DNA from: Atherinomorus stipes
Taxonomy: Eukaryota > Chordata > Actinopteri > Atheriniformes > Atherinidae
Length of the DNA stretch: 64,000 nucleotides
Direction: 5' to 3'
NCBI GenBank assembly: GCA_023101725.1
Contig: JALJCO010000083.1
Coordinates: 786,501-850,500, forward strand
The notes below the pieces were generated by a model. The model worked only from the letters and a program-made list of their open reading frames with translations. It was not told where the DNA came from and did not search any database. The number at the start of each line of letters is the position of its first letter. The stretch's first letter is position 1. Both the position numbers and the translations under genes were made by a program. Shown here in pieces: positions 11,690 to 22,715 of this stretch.

Positions 11690-11767
11690 TGTTTCTGGTT
11701 TTAATGGTTTTAACTGTTTCTTGTGCAGTGTCTTTGGGCTTTTTGAGAGGCACTTTTAAATAAAATG
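11690..11767 (+). mobile_element. 3' tail of the interrupted L2-like LINE
   Basis: Resumes directly after the hAT target-site duplication with ttctggttttaatgg and ends cacttttaaataaaatgtg, matching the '...aaataaaat' tail of L2-type fish LINEs. With 10340-10743 it rebuilds one insertion split by the hAT element. Confidence 0.55.
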
Positions 11768-12852
11768 TGTTATTTTCATTTTTATGACTTTATTGACTGA
11801 ACAACATAATGTCCCCTTTAAGTTATTAAGAAATTTGATTATTATTTAGGCACATTTGTAATATACAGACATACACACAACTTGCAAATCTTAACATTTT
11901 CTCAGCACTAAAGCAGCACGAAAAGGAACAGATTCCAATAATGATGAATTATTACAACTTTAGCTGTTAAATAAATGAAAATGACATTAAAAATTACACA
12001 AATTAGAATAATAAGGCTCATCTGTAGATGGGAGGGGCTGAGTTGGGAACAGGTGGGCCTTGTCCACAGGAGCGTGTCTGATGCATTAGGGCTGGGGACA
12101 GACAAAAGTTATTTGTTTGCACAAAATGCTGTTGTACAGTATTTTGATGTATTTGGCTCAGACACCAGCCAAAAGCCTTTGCTGATAGGCCAAACAATGG
12201 TAAATAAGCCCATATAGCTGTATAGTTTGGATATTTCTGTTGCTTATTTAAACCCCTGGTCAGTGAAAAGAGGAGCATATGTCAGTTTTAAGCCCTGTGC
12301 ATGTGTGCAATTTAGATTCTCACCAGGTTGAAAATGATTTGGTAATGTTTTCATGTCTGATTTTGTTAGAATTCTTTCACAGCTGTCTTTTTTTCCTTTT
12401 TCCCTGGAAAAGCAAAAGGCCACTCTTTCAGACATAATGCTAGTATGTTCCACTGCAATCAGGTTATTGGAAAACAGTTAATGTCAGAGGAATGAGGTAA
12501 GAGGGCAATTCAGGAACAACGTCCTCATCAGACAGAATAACTACTTTTGGTTTCAGCTCTGGGCTGTTGCTGCAGACATTTTACTGTGGAAGCATTAGAA
12601 ATACAACAGAAGTAAAGAAAACCTCATAAAAACACAGCATGACCTCTGTAATGTTCCAGGGTATGAATAAAAATGTGCATTAAGTTAGACTGCACTGAAA
12701 TGAGGCGTTGTGTCAAATAAATAGCCTTTATTTTAACTAACTAAAACCACAATGGGTTTTGGGATCTACAGCCATGAATTGGTGATAATATTGCGTTAAT
12801 GTAAAAACATGATACGATCAGTATTTTCCACTTGAAAAACTGGTCTTGTGCT
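11768..12852. other. Intergenic sequence, no bounded feature
   Basis: The start (cataatgtcccctttaag near 11804-11821) looks like a repeat end, but I could not find its partner. The open frames at 12018-12278 and 12244-12453 have no family signature. Confidence 0.4.
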
Positions 12853-12874
12853 ACACACACACACACACACACAC
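12853..12874 (+). repeat. (AC)n microsatellite
   Basis: Eleven AC dinucleotides in a row. Confidence 0.9.
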
Positions 12875-12989
12875 CTACACACAAATCTCTTTTTGCCAGT
12901 GATCTAAAGCTGCAGTTGTCAATTTATGGAACAATTTTGAGCAGCAGTTCCTGAAAATTTCCATGTCTGTATTCGTCAAGTAAAAGTCA

Positions 12990-14355
12990 CTTGTTATGAG
13001 CCCATTTAAAAAAATGACCATGTTATAATGTGTTAGTATTTTATTATATTTAAATATTCTGGGGCATTTTCTCTGTAATAAATTTTCTATTATTTCATTT
13101 CTTGTTAAATTATAAGTTTCAACCTTGTGAGAAATTATTCCTGCTGGTGATGCATCGACTTTCCCTCCTGTGATGCACCCTCATAACGGCTAAGCTCCCT
13201 AAAACTTTAACTGCAAGGGAACGACGCTCAGTTTCCAAATATCCAATCACAGTGCACCTCTGTTGCTTCAACACCTCTCCACCTCCATTGATTCTCCTTT
13301 CACCACCTCCAGACTTTCATCTTTTAGCTCAAGGACTCTTGCGGTATTTTTGAGCTTGACCTCGTATGAGGGGAAAGATTCTGACACTGAAATCACCTCC
13401 GCCTGCCGTCAATAGCTCTGTATGGAGAGCATGTCGATACTCTCCAGAACAAGTTGCTGACAAGAAATGGAGCCTACATCTTCTACTGTAGTTTGGGACA
13501 AAAGGTTTTTCATTTATCTTACAGTTGAGTTAAAGAGGGGGTTTCATGTTATTATTTGGCACAAAATTCTGTTTTATGGCATAACCAAATAAAAGTGTTG
13601 CCTTCAGTAGTTTTGAAAATACAGTACACATAAAAAAACAACCTAAAGCAATGTGACATCACTCCATGTCTACATCTGACATCTTAAAGATTTACTGCTG
13701 TCCCTTTAAGATGCCTCCTGCTCTTTCTGACACGCCTACTCCTCTCATCACAACACTCTCATTATGAGAGTGCTAAGCTCCGCCCACCAGAGTATGAGAG
13801 TCTCATACTCTGGTGGGGCGGAGCTTAGCAAGGGAGGGGGAGGCACTTTATGGTATTGGTGCACTGTCGTAGCAGCTGTTTTGGCAGCCATGTTGGTTTC
13901 CACAGGAGATTCAGGCAAATACGCCTGAATGAGTCAAAGTAACCCCCGGGACATGTTTTATGGGTAGGGAATGACATGATAACATAATAAAAAGCAAAAA
14001 AAAAAAATCCACTTTGCATGTTACCACAGACAATAAATACTTTGATAATGCACCTTTTAATTAAAAAAAGCGGAAAAGCTTAGATATATTGTGCTATCAA
14101 ACTGAAACAGGTTTTGTCTAAAAGATTGTATAGGCTTTTTTGAGTTAAATGATTTTTTGCTACCAATAAAATAGCTATACCTAATTAGAAAAGTGTTGTT
14201 TGTTTTACGGAGTTATTTCAGAAAAAAATTAAATCATTAAACTAAATAATCTTAAAAAAAAAAAAAAAAAAACGTGCTCTGCATTTTCAGTCATTGCTAT
14301 TCCCATCTTTATCACTAGGTGTCAGTAATTCTTACACAGTGCACCTTTAACAAAA
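12990..14355. repeat. Repeat-rich stretch, probably several MITE fragments
   Basis: Contains repeat-end-like strings such as gataatgcaccttttaatt near 14046-14064 and cacagtgcacctttaac near 14334-14350, plus the hairpin at 13771-13830. A-tract at 14254-14272. I could not pair the ends with confidence. Confidence 0.4.
13771..13830. repeat. Near-perfect 60-bp hairpin
   Basis: Left arm 13771-13799 (tgctaagctccgccca...tatgaga) and right arm 13801-13830 are reverse complements over 29 positions with one extra G in the right arm and a one-base spacer. A smaller inverted pair, actctcattatgagagt, lies just to the left. Confidence 0.9.
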
Positions 14356-14359
14356 GGGG

Positions 14360-14660
14360 TCATGGAATGTCTTTCTAAAACCTGTAGGACACTGGCCCAG
14401 GAGTATCAGAGCTGATGGTTCCCACAGGAGATAAATAGACATGGTTAGAAGTGTTTTCTTCTTTGAGCATTTGAGTTTTTCCTGCTACAACTCACCTGAT
14501 TCAAATGAAATGGTTCTCCAACAACTTGTCATTGAGTCTACACAAGCCTCTCGATGACCCATCAGTTAGTGTTAGGTGTGTTGCAGCAGGGAAACATCAC
14601 AACCTGTAAGTTTTGTAAAACCTGTAAGATACTGGTCCAAGACGTCTGGAGTTGGTGATG
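14360..14660. repeat. Two overlapping fragments of a common fish hAT-type repeat
   Basis: The phrase aaaacctgta-gga-cactgg-cca occurs near 14377-14399 and again, slightly changed, near 14617-14640. Between them is cacctgattcaaatgaaatgg, a hallmark of the dispersed fish repeat also seen at 23191-23397, 27150-27320 and about 43395-43485. Confidence 0.55.
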
Positions 14661-15256
14661 TCTAGTCTTCTGAATGCAATCATTGTGCTTTATAAATTAA
14701 TATATAACAAAGACCACTGCCTCATTGTAGTTTAAGCAAAACAAGCTTGGAAGAATCTCTTTCTACTATAAGAAAACATTCTAAAATCATAAAAACTGTC
14801 ATGTACAAAAGAATTTCTTTGTAAAAGTAAACGGGCCTTACTGCAGCAGGCATTTTGCCACAATGTGAAAATGTGCTTGTTGATAAAATTCAACACATTG
14901 CAAAACTTTCAGTCTCCTGCATACTGGGAAGAAAATACCAAAGAAAGAATTTATATACTGTAAATCTGCCCATGCGATGTTATCATGTGCCTGTGGTTTA
15001 GCATCATTGGATAAATCAAATGATCTCTGAAACAACAGCTACCATAAAACAGCAAATATGGGTCATGCAACTGTAAAGAAAACTATGGCCCACCCTTCTC
15101 ACTGATGTTTTGGTGGAATTGAGACAATTAAAACTTCAACCAGTTCATTTAATTAATCAACCTTATGATTAGAACTTTTTTTTTTCAACACTTTGAATGG
15201 ATGATAACATTTGGAATTGTTAACAGTTTTGGGCATAGACACATAACTCTGATGTT
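14661..15256. other. AT-rich intergenic sequence, no feature recognised
   Basis: Plain flanking sequence of the LINE insertion. No coding or repeat signal seen. Confidence 0.5.
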
Positions 15257-15271
15257 AAAATTAAGAGCAAA
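15257..15271 (+). repeat. Left target-site duplication of the LINE
   Basis: aaaattaagagcaaa; its 12-base core attaagagcaaa recurs at 18341-18352 just after the poly(A) tail. The leading As merge with the tail, so the true length is 12-15 bp. Confidence 0.85.
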
Positions 15272-18028
15272 ATATCAGCAACAGAGCAAGCTGAATCTAA
15301 GCTATTGCAGCTAAGACACACAGTATATGAATCTGGGGAAAGACCTTCTAAATTATTGGCCTACCAGCTGAGACAAGCGAGCACAAACAACCTTATCTCT
15401 AAATTGGCCACACCATCTGGCATGACTACAGACCCCCAGGAGATTAATGGACACTTCAGAGACTTCTTTAGTTTATTGTATAAATCTGATCAGAATAATG
15501 GTCCACATACTTTTGATTCTTTTTTCAAACAGATAAATATGCCCCAAATTTCTATAAACCAACAGGAAAATCTGGACAAAGCACTCACTGCAGATGAGCT
15601 CATCAAGGCAATTAATTCTATGCAGTCTGGGAAAAGCCCAGGTCCAGATGGCCTTCCTGTAGAGTTTTTAAAGAAATTTTCTGCAAAAATTGTGCCTCTG
15701 TTGCTAAATATGTTCAATGAGTCCCTAATATCTGGTATTCTCCCCCCTTCACTCCGGCAAGCCTCCATCTCTTTAATATTAAAAAAAGATAAGGACCCAC
15801 TCCAATGCTCATCCTACCGTCCTATTTCACTGTTAAATGCTGATGTTAAGGTGCTTGCCAAAGCCCTTGCACATAGATTAGAATCTGTCCTTCCATCAAT
15901 CATACATTCTGACCAAACTGGGTTTATAAAAAATCGACATTCTTATTTCAATGTCAGACGTCTTTTCAACATAATATATGATAATAAGGTTTCTCGGTGT
16001 CCGGAGATAGTAGTCTCGCTGGACGCCGAGAAAGCTTTCGACAGAGTCGAATGGGAATACCTTTTCACCACCCTTTCTAGATTCGGATTTGGCCCGGGCT
16101 TTTTATCTTGGACACGACTTCTCTATTCTTCACCCTTATCCTCAGTCCGCACGAACAATGACACATCGGCCTACTTCCCCCTTCATAGAGGGACTAGACA
16201 GGGATGCCCCCTTTCCCCTCTTCTATTTGCTGCAGCTATTGAACCATTGGCCATTGCCCTACGGAGTCTTCCAGGGTTTAAAGGAATTACTAGACATGGA
16301 AATGTTCAGAAAGTATCTCTCTATGCCGATGATCTTCTGTTGTTCATCTCCAAACCATCTGAGTCTGTTCCACATATACTAAAGACACTGGAATGTTTTG
16401 GAAGGATTTCTGGTTACAAACTCAACTTTGACAAAAGTGAGGTTTTTCCTGTCAACAAAGCTGCAGCTACAAATCCAAATGTGCTTGCAACACTCCCCTT
16501 TAAACTTTCAAAGGAAGGTTTTACCTATCTGGGGGTGACAGTTACTGATAAATTTAACAAACTTTTTAAATCCAATTTTGAAACTTTATATACATGTGTT
16601 AAAGACGATCTCTGCCGTTGGTCAATGCTGCCTTTATCTTTAGCGGGTAGAATCAATTCAGTTAAGATGAAAGTGCTTCCCAAATTCCTTTATTTTTTCC
16701 AGTGTATTCCTGTATTTATTCCAAAGACATTTTCCCACAAATTAGACACAGCCCTGCTCGAGTTCATATGGGACAAGAGAGTTCCCCGGCTGCGCAAAGA
16801 TGTCCTGCAGAAACCAAAAGGGGATGGTGGTATGGCATTACCCAACCTCTTATATTACTACTGGGCAGCCAACATGCAACCAATCCTACACTGGATGCAA
16901 GCAGATAATGACTCTCCTGCTTGGTGTCTAATGGAATCATCATCTTGCGCTCCTGCCTCTCTTTCTGCACTTATTGCTTCCTTCCCTGTTTCTGGTAGGC
17001 ACAAATCTAGCAACAATATACTTGTAAAATCCACTCTGCGTATATGGAGACAGTTTTGTAAAAATATTGGAGCCCAGACACCGCCACTATGCATGCCAAT
17101 TTGTAAAAACCCTATATTTCCCCCTTCAATGACAGACAAAGCTTTTGACTTGTGGTTTCAGAATGGCATACGTACAGTGAGGAGCTTATTTGTGGAAGGT
17201 GTGTTTGCTTCATTTCAACAATTGGCAGAGAAATTTCTTCTTCCAAATTCTCATCTGTTTAGATACCTTCAAGTAAGGGACTTTTACAAAAAGAGATATC
17301 GAGATTTTCCACACATTCCAGCAGACACTCCTATTGATACAATTCTTAAGGCTCCCATGGCAAAGAAAGGGTTAATATCTACTCTTTATGAAGCAATTCT
17401 CTCCCTTTGCTCTCCATCTGACAAAACACTTGTAACTATTTGGTCCCAGGATCTGAATGTAGACCTGTCAGACCTGTGGGAATCTATTCTGTTGCGTGTC
17501 CATTCATCTTCTGTGTGTGCTAGACATGGGGTGATTCAGTGCAAACTTTTACATTGTGTGTATTGGACCAAGCCCAGACTATCCCGTATCTATGGTAACA
17601 TTGACCCACTGTGTGATAAATGTCGACAACAACGTGGTACTCTTATCCATATGTTTTGGACTTGTCCATCTCTGCATACATACTGGGTTTCTGTATTCTC
17701 CACTCTCTCTGATGTATTTCAAAATACTTTGGAGCCATGTCCACTATTGGCCCTATTCGGAGTCTTATCAGATTCCACTAAGTTATCAAAACCCCAATCT
17801 GATTTTGTTGCTTTTCTTTGTTTGATTGCTAGACGTCTAATTTTGAGACACTGGAAATCACAACATCCTCCATCACATTCATTGTGGATAAGAGATGTAT
17901 TAATTCTTTCAAAACTTGAAAAGATTCGACACTTGAAGAGAGGTTCTGTATCTAAATTTGAAAAGATTTGGCAGCCATTTCTTTTGCATGTAGAGGGCCT
18001 TGTTTTACAACCTCCTGACATAGCATAA
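15272..18028 (+). CDS. LINE ORF2 fragment: reverse transcriptase, L1-like
   Basis: An open frame of about 918 codons runs from the truncation point to a TAA at 18026-18028. It is also open into the host DNA upstream; no ATG marks a true start, and a first possible alternative start (TTG) is at 15305. Counting from 15305, the RT domain spans about residues 95-480. It has AINSMQSGKSPGPDGLPVEF (RT finger region), SLDAEKAFDRVEW with D240, RGTRQGCPLSPLLF from 295, and the catalytic YADD at 340-343. A C-terminal Cys/His motif (CDKC at 770-773, then HMFWTCPS) is typical of fish L1/Tx1-group proteins. The apurinic endonuclease domain is absent, so the product could not nick DNA by itself. It has no role in the host gene next to it. 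Clade is called from motif style, not from a tree. Confidence 0.92.
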   Translation: MSATEQAESKLLQLRHTVYESGERPSKLLAYQLRQASTNNLISKLATPSGMTTDPQEINGHFRDFFSLLYKSDQNNGPHTFDSFFKQINMPQISINQQENLDKALTADELIKAINSMQSGKSPGPDGLPVEFLKKFSAKIVPLLLNMFNESLISGILPPSLRQASISLILKKDKDPLQCSSYRPISLLNADVKVLAKALAHRLESVLPSIIHSDQTGFIKNRHSYFNVRRLFNIIYDNKVSRCPEIVVSLDAEKAFDRVEWEYLFTTLSRFGFGPGFLSWTRLLYSSPLSSVRTNNDTSAYFPLHRGTRQGCPLSPLLFAAAIEPLAIALRSLPGFKGITRHGNVQKVSLYADDLLLFISKPSESVPHILKTLECFGRISGYKLNFDKSEVFPVNKAAATNPNVLATLPFKLSKEGFTYLGVTVTDKFNKLFKSNFETLYTCVKDDLCRWSMLPLSLAGRINSVKMKVLPKFLYFFQCIPVFIPKTFSHKLDTALLEFIWDKRVPRLRKDVLQKPKGDGGMALPNLLYYYWAANMQPILHWMQADNDSPAWCLMESSSCAPASLSALIASFPVSGRHKSSNNILVKSTLRIWRQFCKNIGAQTPPLCMPICKNPIFPPSMTDKAFDLWFQNGIRTVRSLFVEGVFASFQQLAEKFLLPNSHLFRYLQVRDFYKKRYRDFPHIPADTPIDTILKAPMAKKGLISTLYEAILSLCSPSDKTLVTIWSQDLNVDLSDLWESILLRVHSSSVCARHGVIQCKLLHCVYWTKPRLSRIYGNIDPLCDKCRQQRGTLIHMFWTCPSLHTYWVSVFSTLSDVFQNTLEPCPLLALFGVLSDSTKLSKPQSDFVAFLCLIARRLILRHWKSQHPPSHSLWIRDVLILSKLEKIRHLKRGSVSKFEKIWQPFLLHVEGLVLQPPDIA

Positions 18029-18340
18029 TATTACTGTACAGTATCTACTTTGCTGCCTGTGACTGAACTTATTCATATGACTGCTCTGGTACATGTGCTT
18101 TGACGTAAATATCTACATGTGAGACCACCCCCAACCCCCCCCCCCCCCCACCCCCAACGCTTTTTTTTTTTTCCTTTAATTCATCCATTTATTTATTTTC
18201 ATATCTTTCTTTTTTTTTCGTATGTGTATGTTATTACTGTTGTAAACAGTACAATCTTGTATCTTCTATAAATGCATATGTTTATAAAAGAGAAAAAAAA
18301 ACCTTCAATAAATATACCATGAACAAAAAAAAAAAAAAAA
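15272..18340 (+). mobile_element. 5'-truncated L1-like LINE insertion
   Basis: About 3.07 kb: the reverse-transcriptase half of ORF2, a 3' UTR of about 300 bp (with a C-run near 18137-18151 and AATAAA at 18307-18312) and a 17-A tail at 18324-18340. It is flanked by a 12-15 bp direct repeat. The 5' end and endonuclease domain are missing, as expected from aborted target-primed reverse transcription. An unbroken frame and identical 12-base target repeats point to a recent insertion. Confidence 0.93.
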
Positions 18341-18352
18341 ATTAAGAGCAAA

Positions 18353-19204
18353 GCATACAAAATCTGACTCAGAACAGGAATTCAAAACAAATACGATGCA
18401 TGATCTAATCTTCACATTGTGGTCCAGTGACTGGGTACAGGATGCAGCCATACTCATCCGTGTGAATGCACTTATGTGCTCAAAAGTTTAGGCATGGAAG
18501 CAAAATATTTGAGAGACAATGGACCCCTGAATGAGTTTGCAGCACTTCACTGTGGAGAACAAGTGGCTGCAGTGAATACTAAAGCAAAGTGTGTACCTCC
18601 ATCTGTTCTAGTCCAGGCAGGATTTAAACTTGCATTCAGTGATCATACTTCTCATTCTTTTTGAAGTATGTGATGTCACACATTACAATATAAAACTAGG
18701 TCTTTTTTTTTTTTTTTTTAAAGTTCAGGTCAATTTAAGCTTCTGATGGGGAGTATTGAAAATATGTTCAAGCAGCAGCACTGGAGCGCACCAAATGATA
18801 TTGGTATTGATGCTGAGACTTATGATTGATTAACCCTATATTTTCAAACATGTCCACTGACAAGAGACAGTCTGAGCGATTCCTGGTCTCATGAGGAGTG
18901 TCAAAATGTCCTTTATCTACACAGCAGAAGGGTCATGAGGACTCCCCTGCAATTACCCTCCTGATAAATGAGAATAACTGTAACTATGGCAACCTTTGAA
19001 AATGTTGTATCTGCAAAAAATCAGTATTTTGACCAAAACAAATATGGTGGTAATTGTACTTTTTTGATTCTTAGTTGATAAAAAAAATTAAAATAAAATA
19101 ATGGACATTTAAAAGTTTAAAAATCAATCAGTGGATCAGCTTAAAAACTAGAGAAGAAACTGTCTGCAGATATATCATTTTTAAAAATGCCTCTTGCTAA
19201 AACT
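18353..19204. other. Intergenic sequence, no feature recognised
   Basis: T-tract near 18702-18719. The 62-codon open frame at 18476-18664 has no family signature. Confidence 0.45.
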
Positions 19205-19212
19205 ATTTCAAT

Positions 19213-19873
19213 TAGGGATGGGCGATACCAAAACTTTTCATGTCGATACTATACCTGTAGTTTATGGTACTTTTTTAGCGATACCGATATCGATACCAAT
19301 ACCAATACTTTTGGTCCGTTTAAAGAAAACCACGTTGTACGTTTTGTATTAATATCTTGAATGCACGGGCAATATTAGATAAGTGTAAAACTTGAGAACA
19401 GAAGCACTACAAAGAAACACTTTTAAAACAATAATAAATTATATTGATGAAGAAATGAAACAAAATTGAGGTTAAAAACTTGCTTTAATTCTACAATAAC
19501 TTAAGGTTAAGATTATTTACATTTATTCAGTGGAAAATGTTCAAATATAAAATGTTTTAGTAATATTACATGGCACTGTGCAATAACCTGGATTAAAGCA
19601 CTGAAAAATACCAAAATATCATCATCATCATCACTAACATTAGCAGCATCGTTATCATGACAGGCATGATAGGCTATCATCATGTGACACAGAAGGTAGA
19701 ATCGGATTGGCTACCACCATCATTTCATTGCCTAAAACTCTCAGAAGTGAAAACAAATTGCATGTTTTGTATCTGTACAATGGTATCGCGATACTCAAAA
19801 AAGTATCGATTCCGATATTTTTTTGGGCTGATATCGAAGTATCGACTCCAGGGTATCGATATGCCCATCCCTA
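19213..19873. mobile_element. hAT-type MITE, TAGGGATGGGC family, complete copy
   Basis: An 8-bp target-site duplication ATTTCAAT lies at 19205-19212 and 19874-19881. The ends are TAGGGATGGGCGATACC and the complement of TAGGGATGGGCATATCGATA. Near both ends are many GATATCG/ATCGATA motifs. 661 bp, non-coding. A damaged inverted relative lies at 62402-63065. Confidence 0.9.
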
Positions 19874-19881
19874 ATTTCAAT

Positions 19882-20379
19882 TTGGGACATCATCATTTCA
19901 TTGATCGGACTACACCCTGTTACTTTGTGTGTGTGACGTAATTTCTTCCGCGCATCTGCATTCGCATAGCCAGGATACACGTCAGGTCTGGAGAGGTGCG
20001 CGTCAGGCCTTCGTGTAACTACGTGGAGCCTATACGGCGGTTATGCAGATGCAGACCGAGCGTGGGTTTAAATCCAGCTTAAGTTTCAACATCTGATATG
20101 TTATTAATGCTCTATTGGGAATGAACATGGGCTGTTTTCATTTACATTTTAGCTTTATTTGGGATTGGGAAGTTGTATTATTCACCCAGAAATAATGTTC
20201 TCACTGTTTCCAGTGTCTGGTTTGAACAGACTGCATCATATTAAAAGGGATTACTCCAATAATGATCTTCAGCAGTGTGACGCTGCAAAGTTACAGACTG
20301 ATCTGCCAAAAATCACAAGCTGTATCATGAAAAACAAATCTCATCCAAGGTTTTATTCAAATGAAGAAAAGTAATGTTA
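19882..20379. other. Intergenic sequence, no feature recognised
   Basis: Includes a more GC-rich patch around 19935-20070. No coding or repeat structure that I can support. Confidence 0.4.
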
Positions 20380-20660
20380 TGTATTGATTCCTGAGAGCTA
20401 TGCCTGAGACACTAAGCGGCGCATAATGAAGCTCGGTGTGACATCTGAGGCGCAGCGTGATGTATCTCAGCAGTTCACCTCACCTCACCCCTTTGTAGAA
20501 CATTGTGTAAATGTCACTCGGTAAATAGAGCGGAGGAAGTGTTTGTAACCATGAACCATTCCTCTTGGTGACTCCCGTCGCCAACGCAACGCCATCACTG
20601 CCGTGTCATCCAGCTGTTTGGGATGATGAATGAAACCAAACTGCCGCATCCAACTGTAAC
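20380..20660. promoter_or_regulatory. Weak candidate conserved non-coding block
   Basis: Higher GC than its flanks, repeat-free, with ggcgcataatgaagctc and cattcctcttggtgactcc. Weakly supported by composition alone. Confidence 0.2.
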
Positions 20661-21649
20661 AGGTATGTGTTAAAGCTGCTTACTGATCTCATGCATAAAT
20701 ATCGCCACTGTAATTGAAGAGAAAGATTTTCTTCCACTAAAACAAGCATTATAAATATTATATGCTACTTTCATGTTGAAAATGTTCCAGAAAATAAGTT
20801 CCAACCATAAATTTAAAGCAGGCAAAGGCTATTTTCTCAGACGGTCTGAAAGGTAAGCAGTTATCCCCAGGTTCCATCTGTTTTGTTTGCTGTTACCTGC
20901 GTGGAAATTGGATAGAGACTGGTGATGCTGCCAATTTTTTCTGTTATTTACACATATTTCCCCAATATAAAGACAAGGCAGGAACAATGAATTTGAAGCA
21001 GTGTGTTTTGGGTGTTCAGTGAAAGAAAAAACATTATTCATGTAGTCGATTCTATTCTCCACGTTTGATTCTGTTTCACAGTATGTGGAATATCAGGCGA
21101 GAATTAAAGTACAGTGCAAGCACCATGCAGCAATAGTATGGGAAGTAGCCAACTTGGTGAAACAAAGTTTAATTAACTAATTAATTAATTTAATTGACAA
21201 ATTAACCAGAGGTATATCCTTTCGGCAAGAACTAAAGAGAGCAAATTTAAGGCCATCGTTAGATAAAGTAAAGGCTTACCTGTGTCCAAAAAAAAAATGT
21301 TAAATTCTTTTTTCTGGAAGGATAAAATGGCTGCATAATTCTGAGGTGGGCAGATCTGGAGCTATGTGTGCATGGGCACTGATGGACAAGGCCTATTTAC
21401 AAATCAGGAACAACCATTTTTAATTTAATTTAATTTAATTTAATGTGTCATATGCAATGACACATACATTGCATATATGAAATTTGAGAGTTAGTGTCTG
21501 TATTGAGTTAATATGGGACTATGTGATTATCTTATATATATTTTTGTGGATATTTTTGATGATGTTCTTCAGATTTCTTAAGCTACTAAATTAAGGATGT
21601 TCCTAAATGTTTTTCATGTATTTGCTGTGTATTTTGTTTTTTGTACTTT
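20661..21649. other. AT-rich intergenic sequence with a (TAATT)n microsatellite
   Basis: Six TAATT-type units at about 21415-21444 and an attaattaattaatttaatt patch near 21172-21195. Otherwise nothing recognised. Confidence 0.5.
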
Positions 21650-21830
21650 TTACTTCTGGCTTCACGTGGGGAAATGTAATTGGTTTCGGGGAATCAACCA
21701 CTCCCTATTTAAGATGGCTTCTGCCAAACCAGAAATGTTTGCCTGATGAAGGTCTAGCACCGAAACGTTGCAAATAAACATATGCAAGTTAGACAGTGTG
21801 CGGGAGTTTTTTCTTGTATACCCAATAGCT
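21650..21830 (+). repeat. Fish dispersed repeat with CTGATGAAGGTCT...CCGAAACGTTG tail
   Basis: Holds gcctgatgaaggtctagc then accgaaacgttgcaaataaa at 21741-21778. The same arrangement is found in decayed form on the minus strand at 7200-7280. The CTGATGA...GAAAC spacing resembles a hammerhead ribozyme core, but a full fold is not evident. Confidence 0.4.
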
Positions 21831-22379
21831 AGGGTAAAAACATAAAACAGAAACGAGCTTAACTCGGCATGTTAGATGTCACCTTAATGTAATTGATTCT
21901 GTGTTTCACTGCAATTAAAATAGACTTTGGCTGCATGTATCTTGTGAAATAAGGAAGTATTTGTTTCTTGTGGTGTTGCTAGCATTCATCACATGTCCCG
22001 GTTGCAAGACAGACTGAATCTCTGAGCCCTGTGCCTGTTATTTATATTTATATATGTTGCCTATTTTTCAGGCATCGGCTCGTAAAATACACACCCACTA
22101 TGAAAATTGGTATCTGTTCAACCACAAGATCTGTTGAATACTATGGGTCATAATAACGCAAACATTTCTGAGATGTTTTTTTAGATGTGTAAGTACAGTA
22201 TCACAGTATGTTTTACTGGAAAAGTAGAAATTAAGATGGCACATGGCAAAGATGAAAACATTATTTTTCTTTCTTTGGGTAAAAGAAAGAAAAGCACTTT
22301 CAGGATGAATATGAAGATGAAGACCCTTTTGGAATGATGCAGCTGTTGCTCTAAGCTTCCATCAAATCTTAATACAATA
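21831..22379. other. Intergenic sequence, no feature recognised
   Basis: No structure beyond ordinary AT-rich sequence. Confidence 0.45.
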
Positions 22380-22520
22380 TGGGAGCATTATCTCTGCAAC
22401 CAGAACCGGCCCCTAGCCACTTCGGGGCCTTAGGCGAGATTATAGTTAGCACACTCACCATCCTAAACATTAATGAAAAGCAATATAAAAGACCTTTGAG
22501 GTTTAATTAATTACTGCTCA
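22380..22520. repeat. Fragment of a hAT-like repeat
   Basis: accggcccctagccacttcg and ggggccttaggcgagatt resemble one end of a common fish repeat. The other end is not found. Confidence 0.35.
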
Positions 22521-22715
22521 CACAATTGAGCCACATTTTGCTTGAGAGGAAGCAGTTGGGATTCCTTGCTGTGGTTGGAGATGCTCATCAGTAAGTTCGG
22601 ACCTGTACTTTGACTTTTTAAAGTTCATGGTGGAAAAGAGGTTTTTAAACAGACATGTGCTCCCAGAAAGACCCACGGTCCACTTGAATATACTGAAAAG
22701 CTTAAGGAAGGTGGA

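Noticed and set aside
16089..17139. Several open frames in other frames inside the LINE
   Set aside because: Shadows of the reverse-transcriptase frame, with no independent signature.
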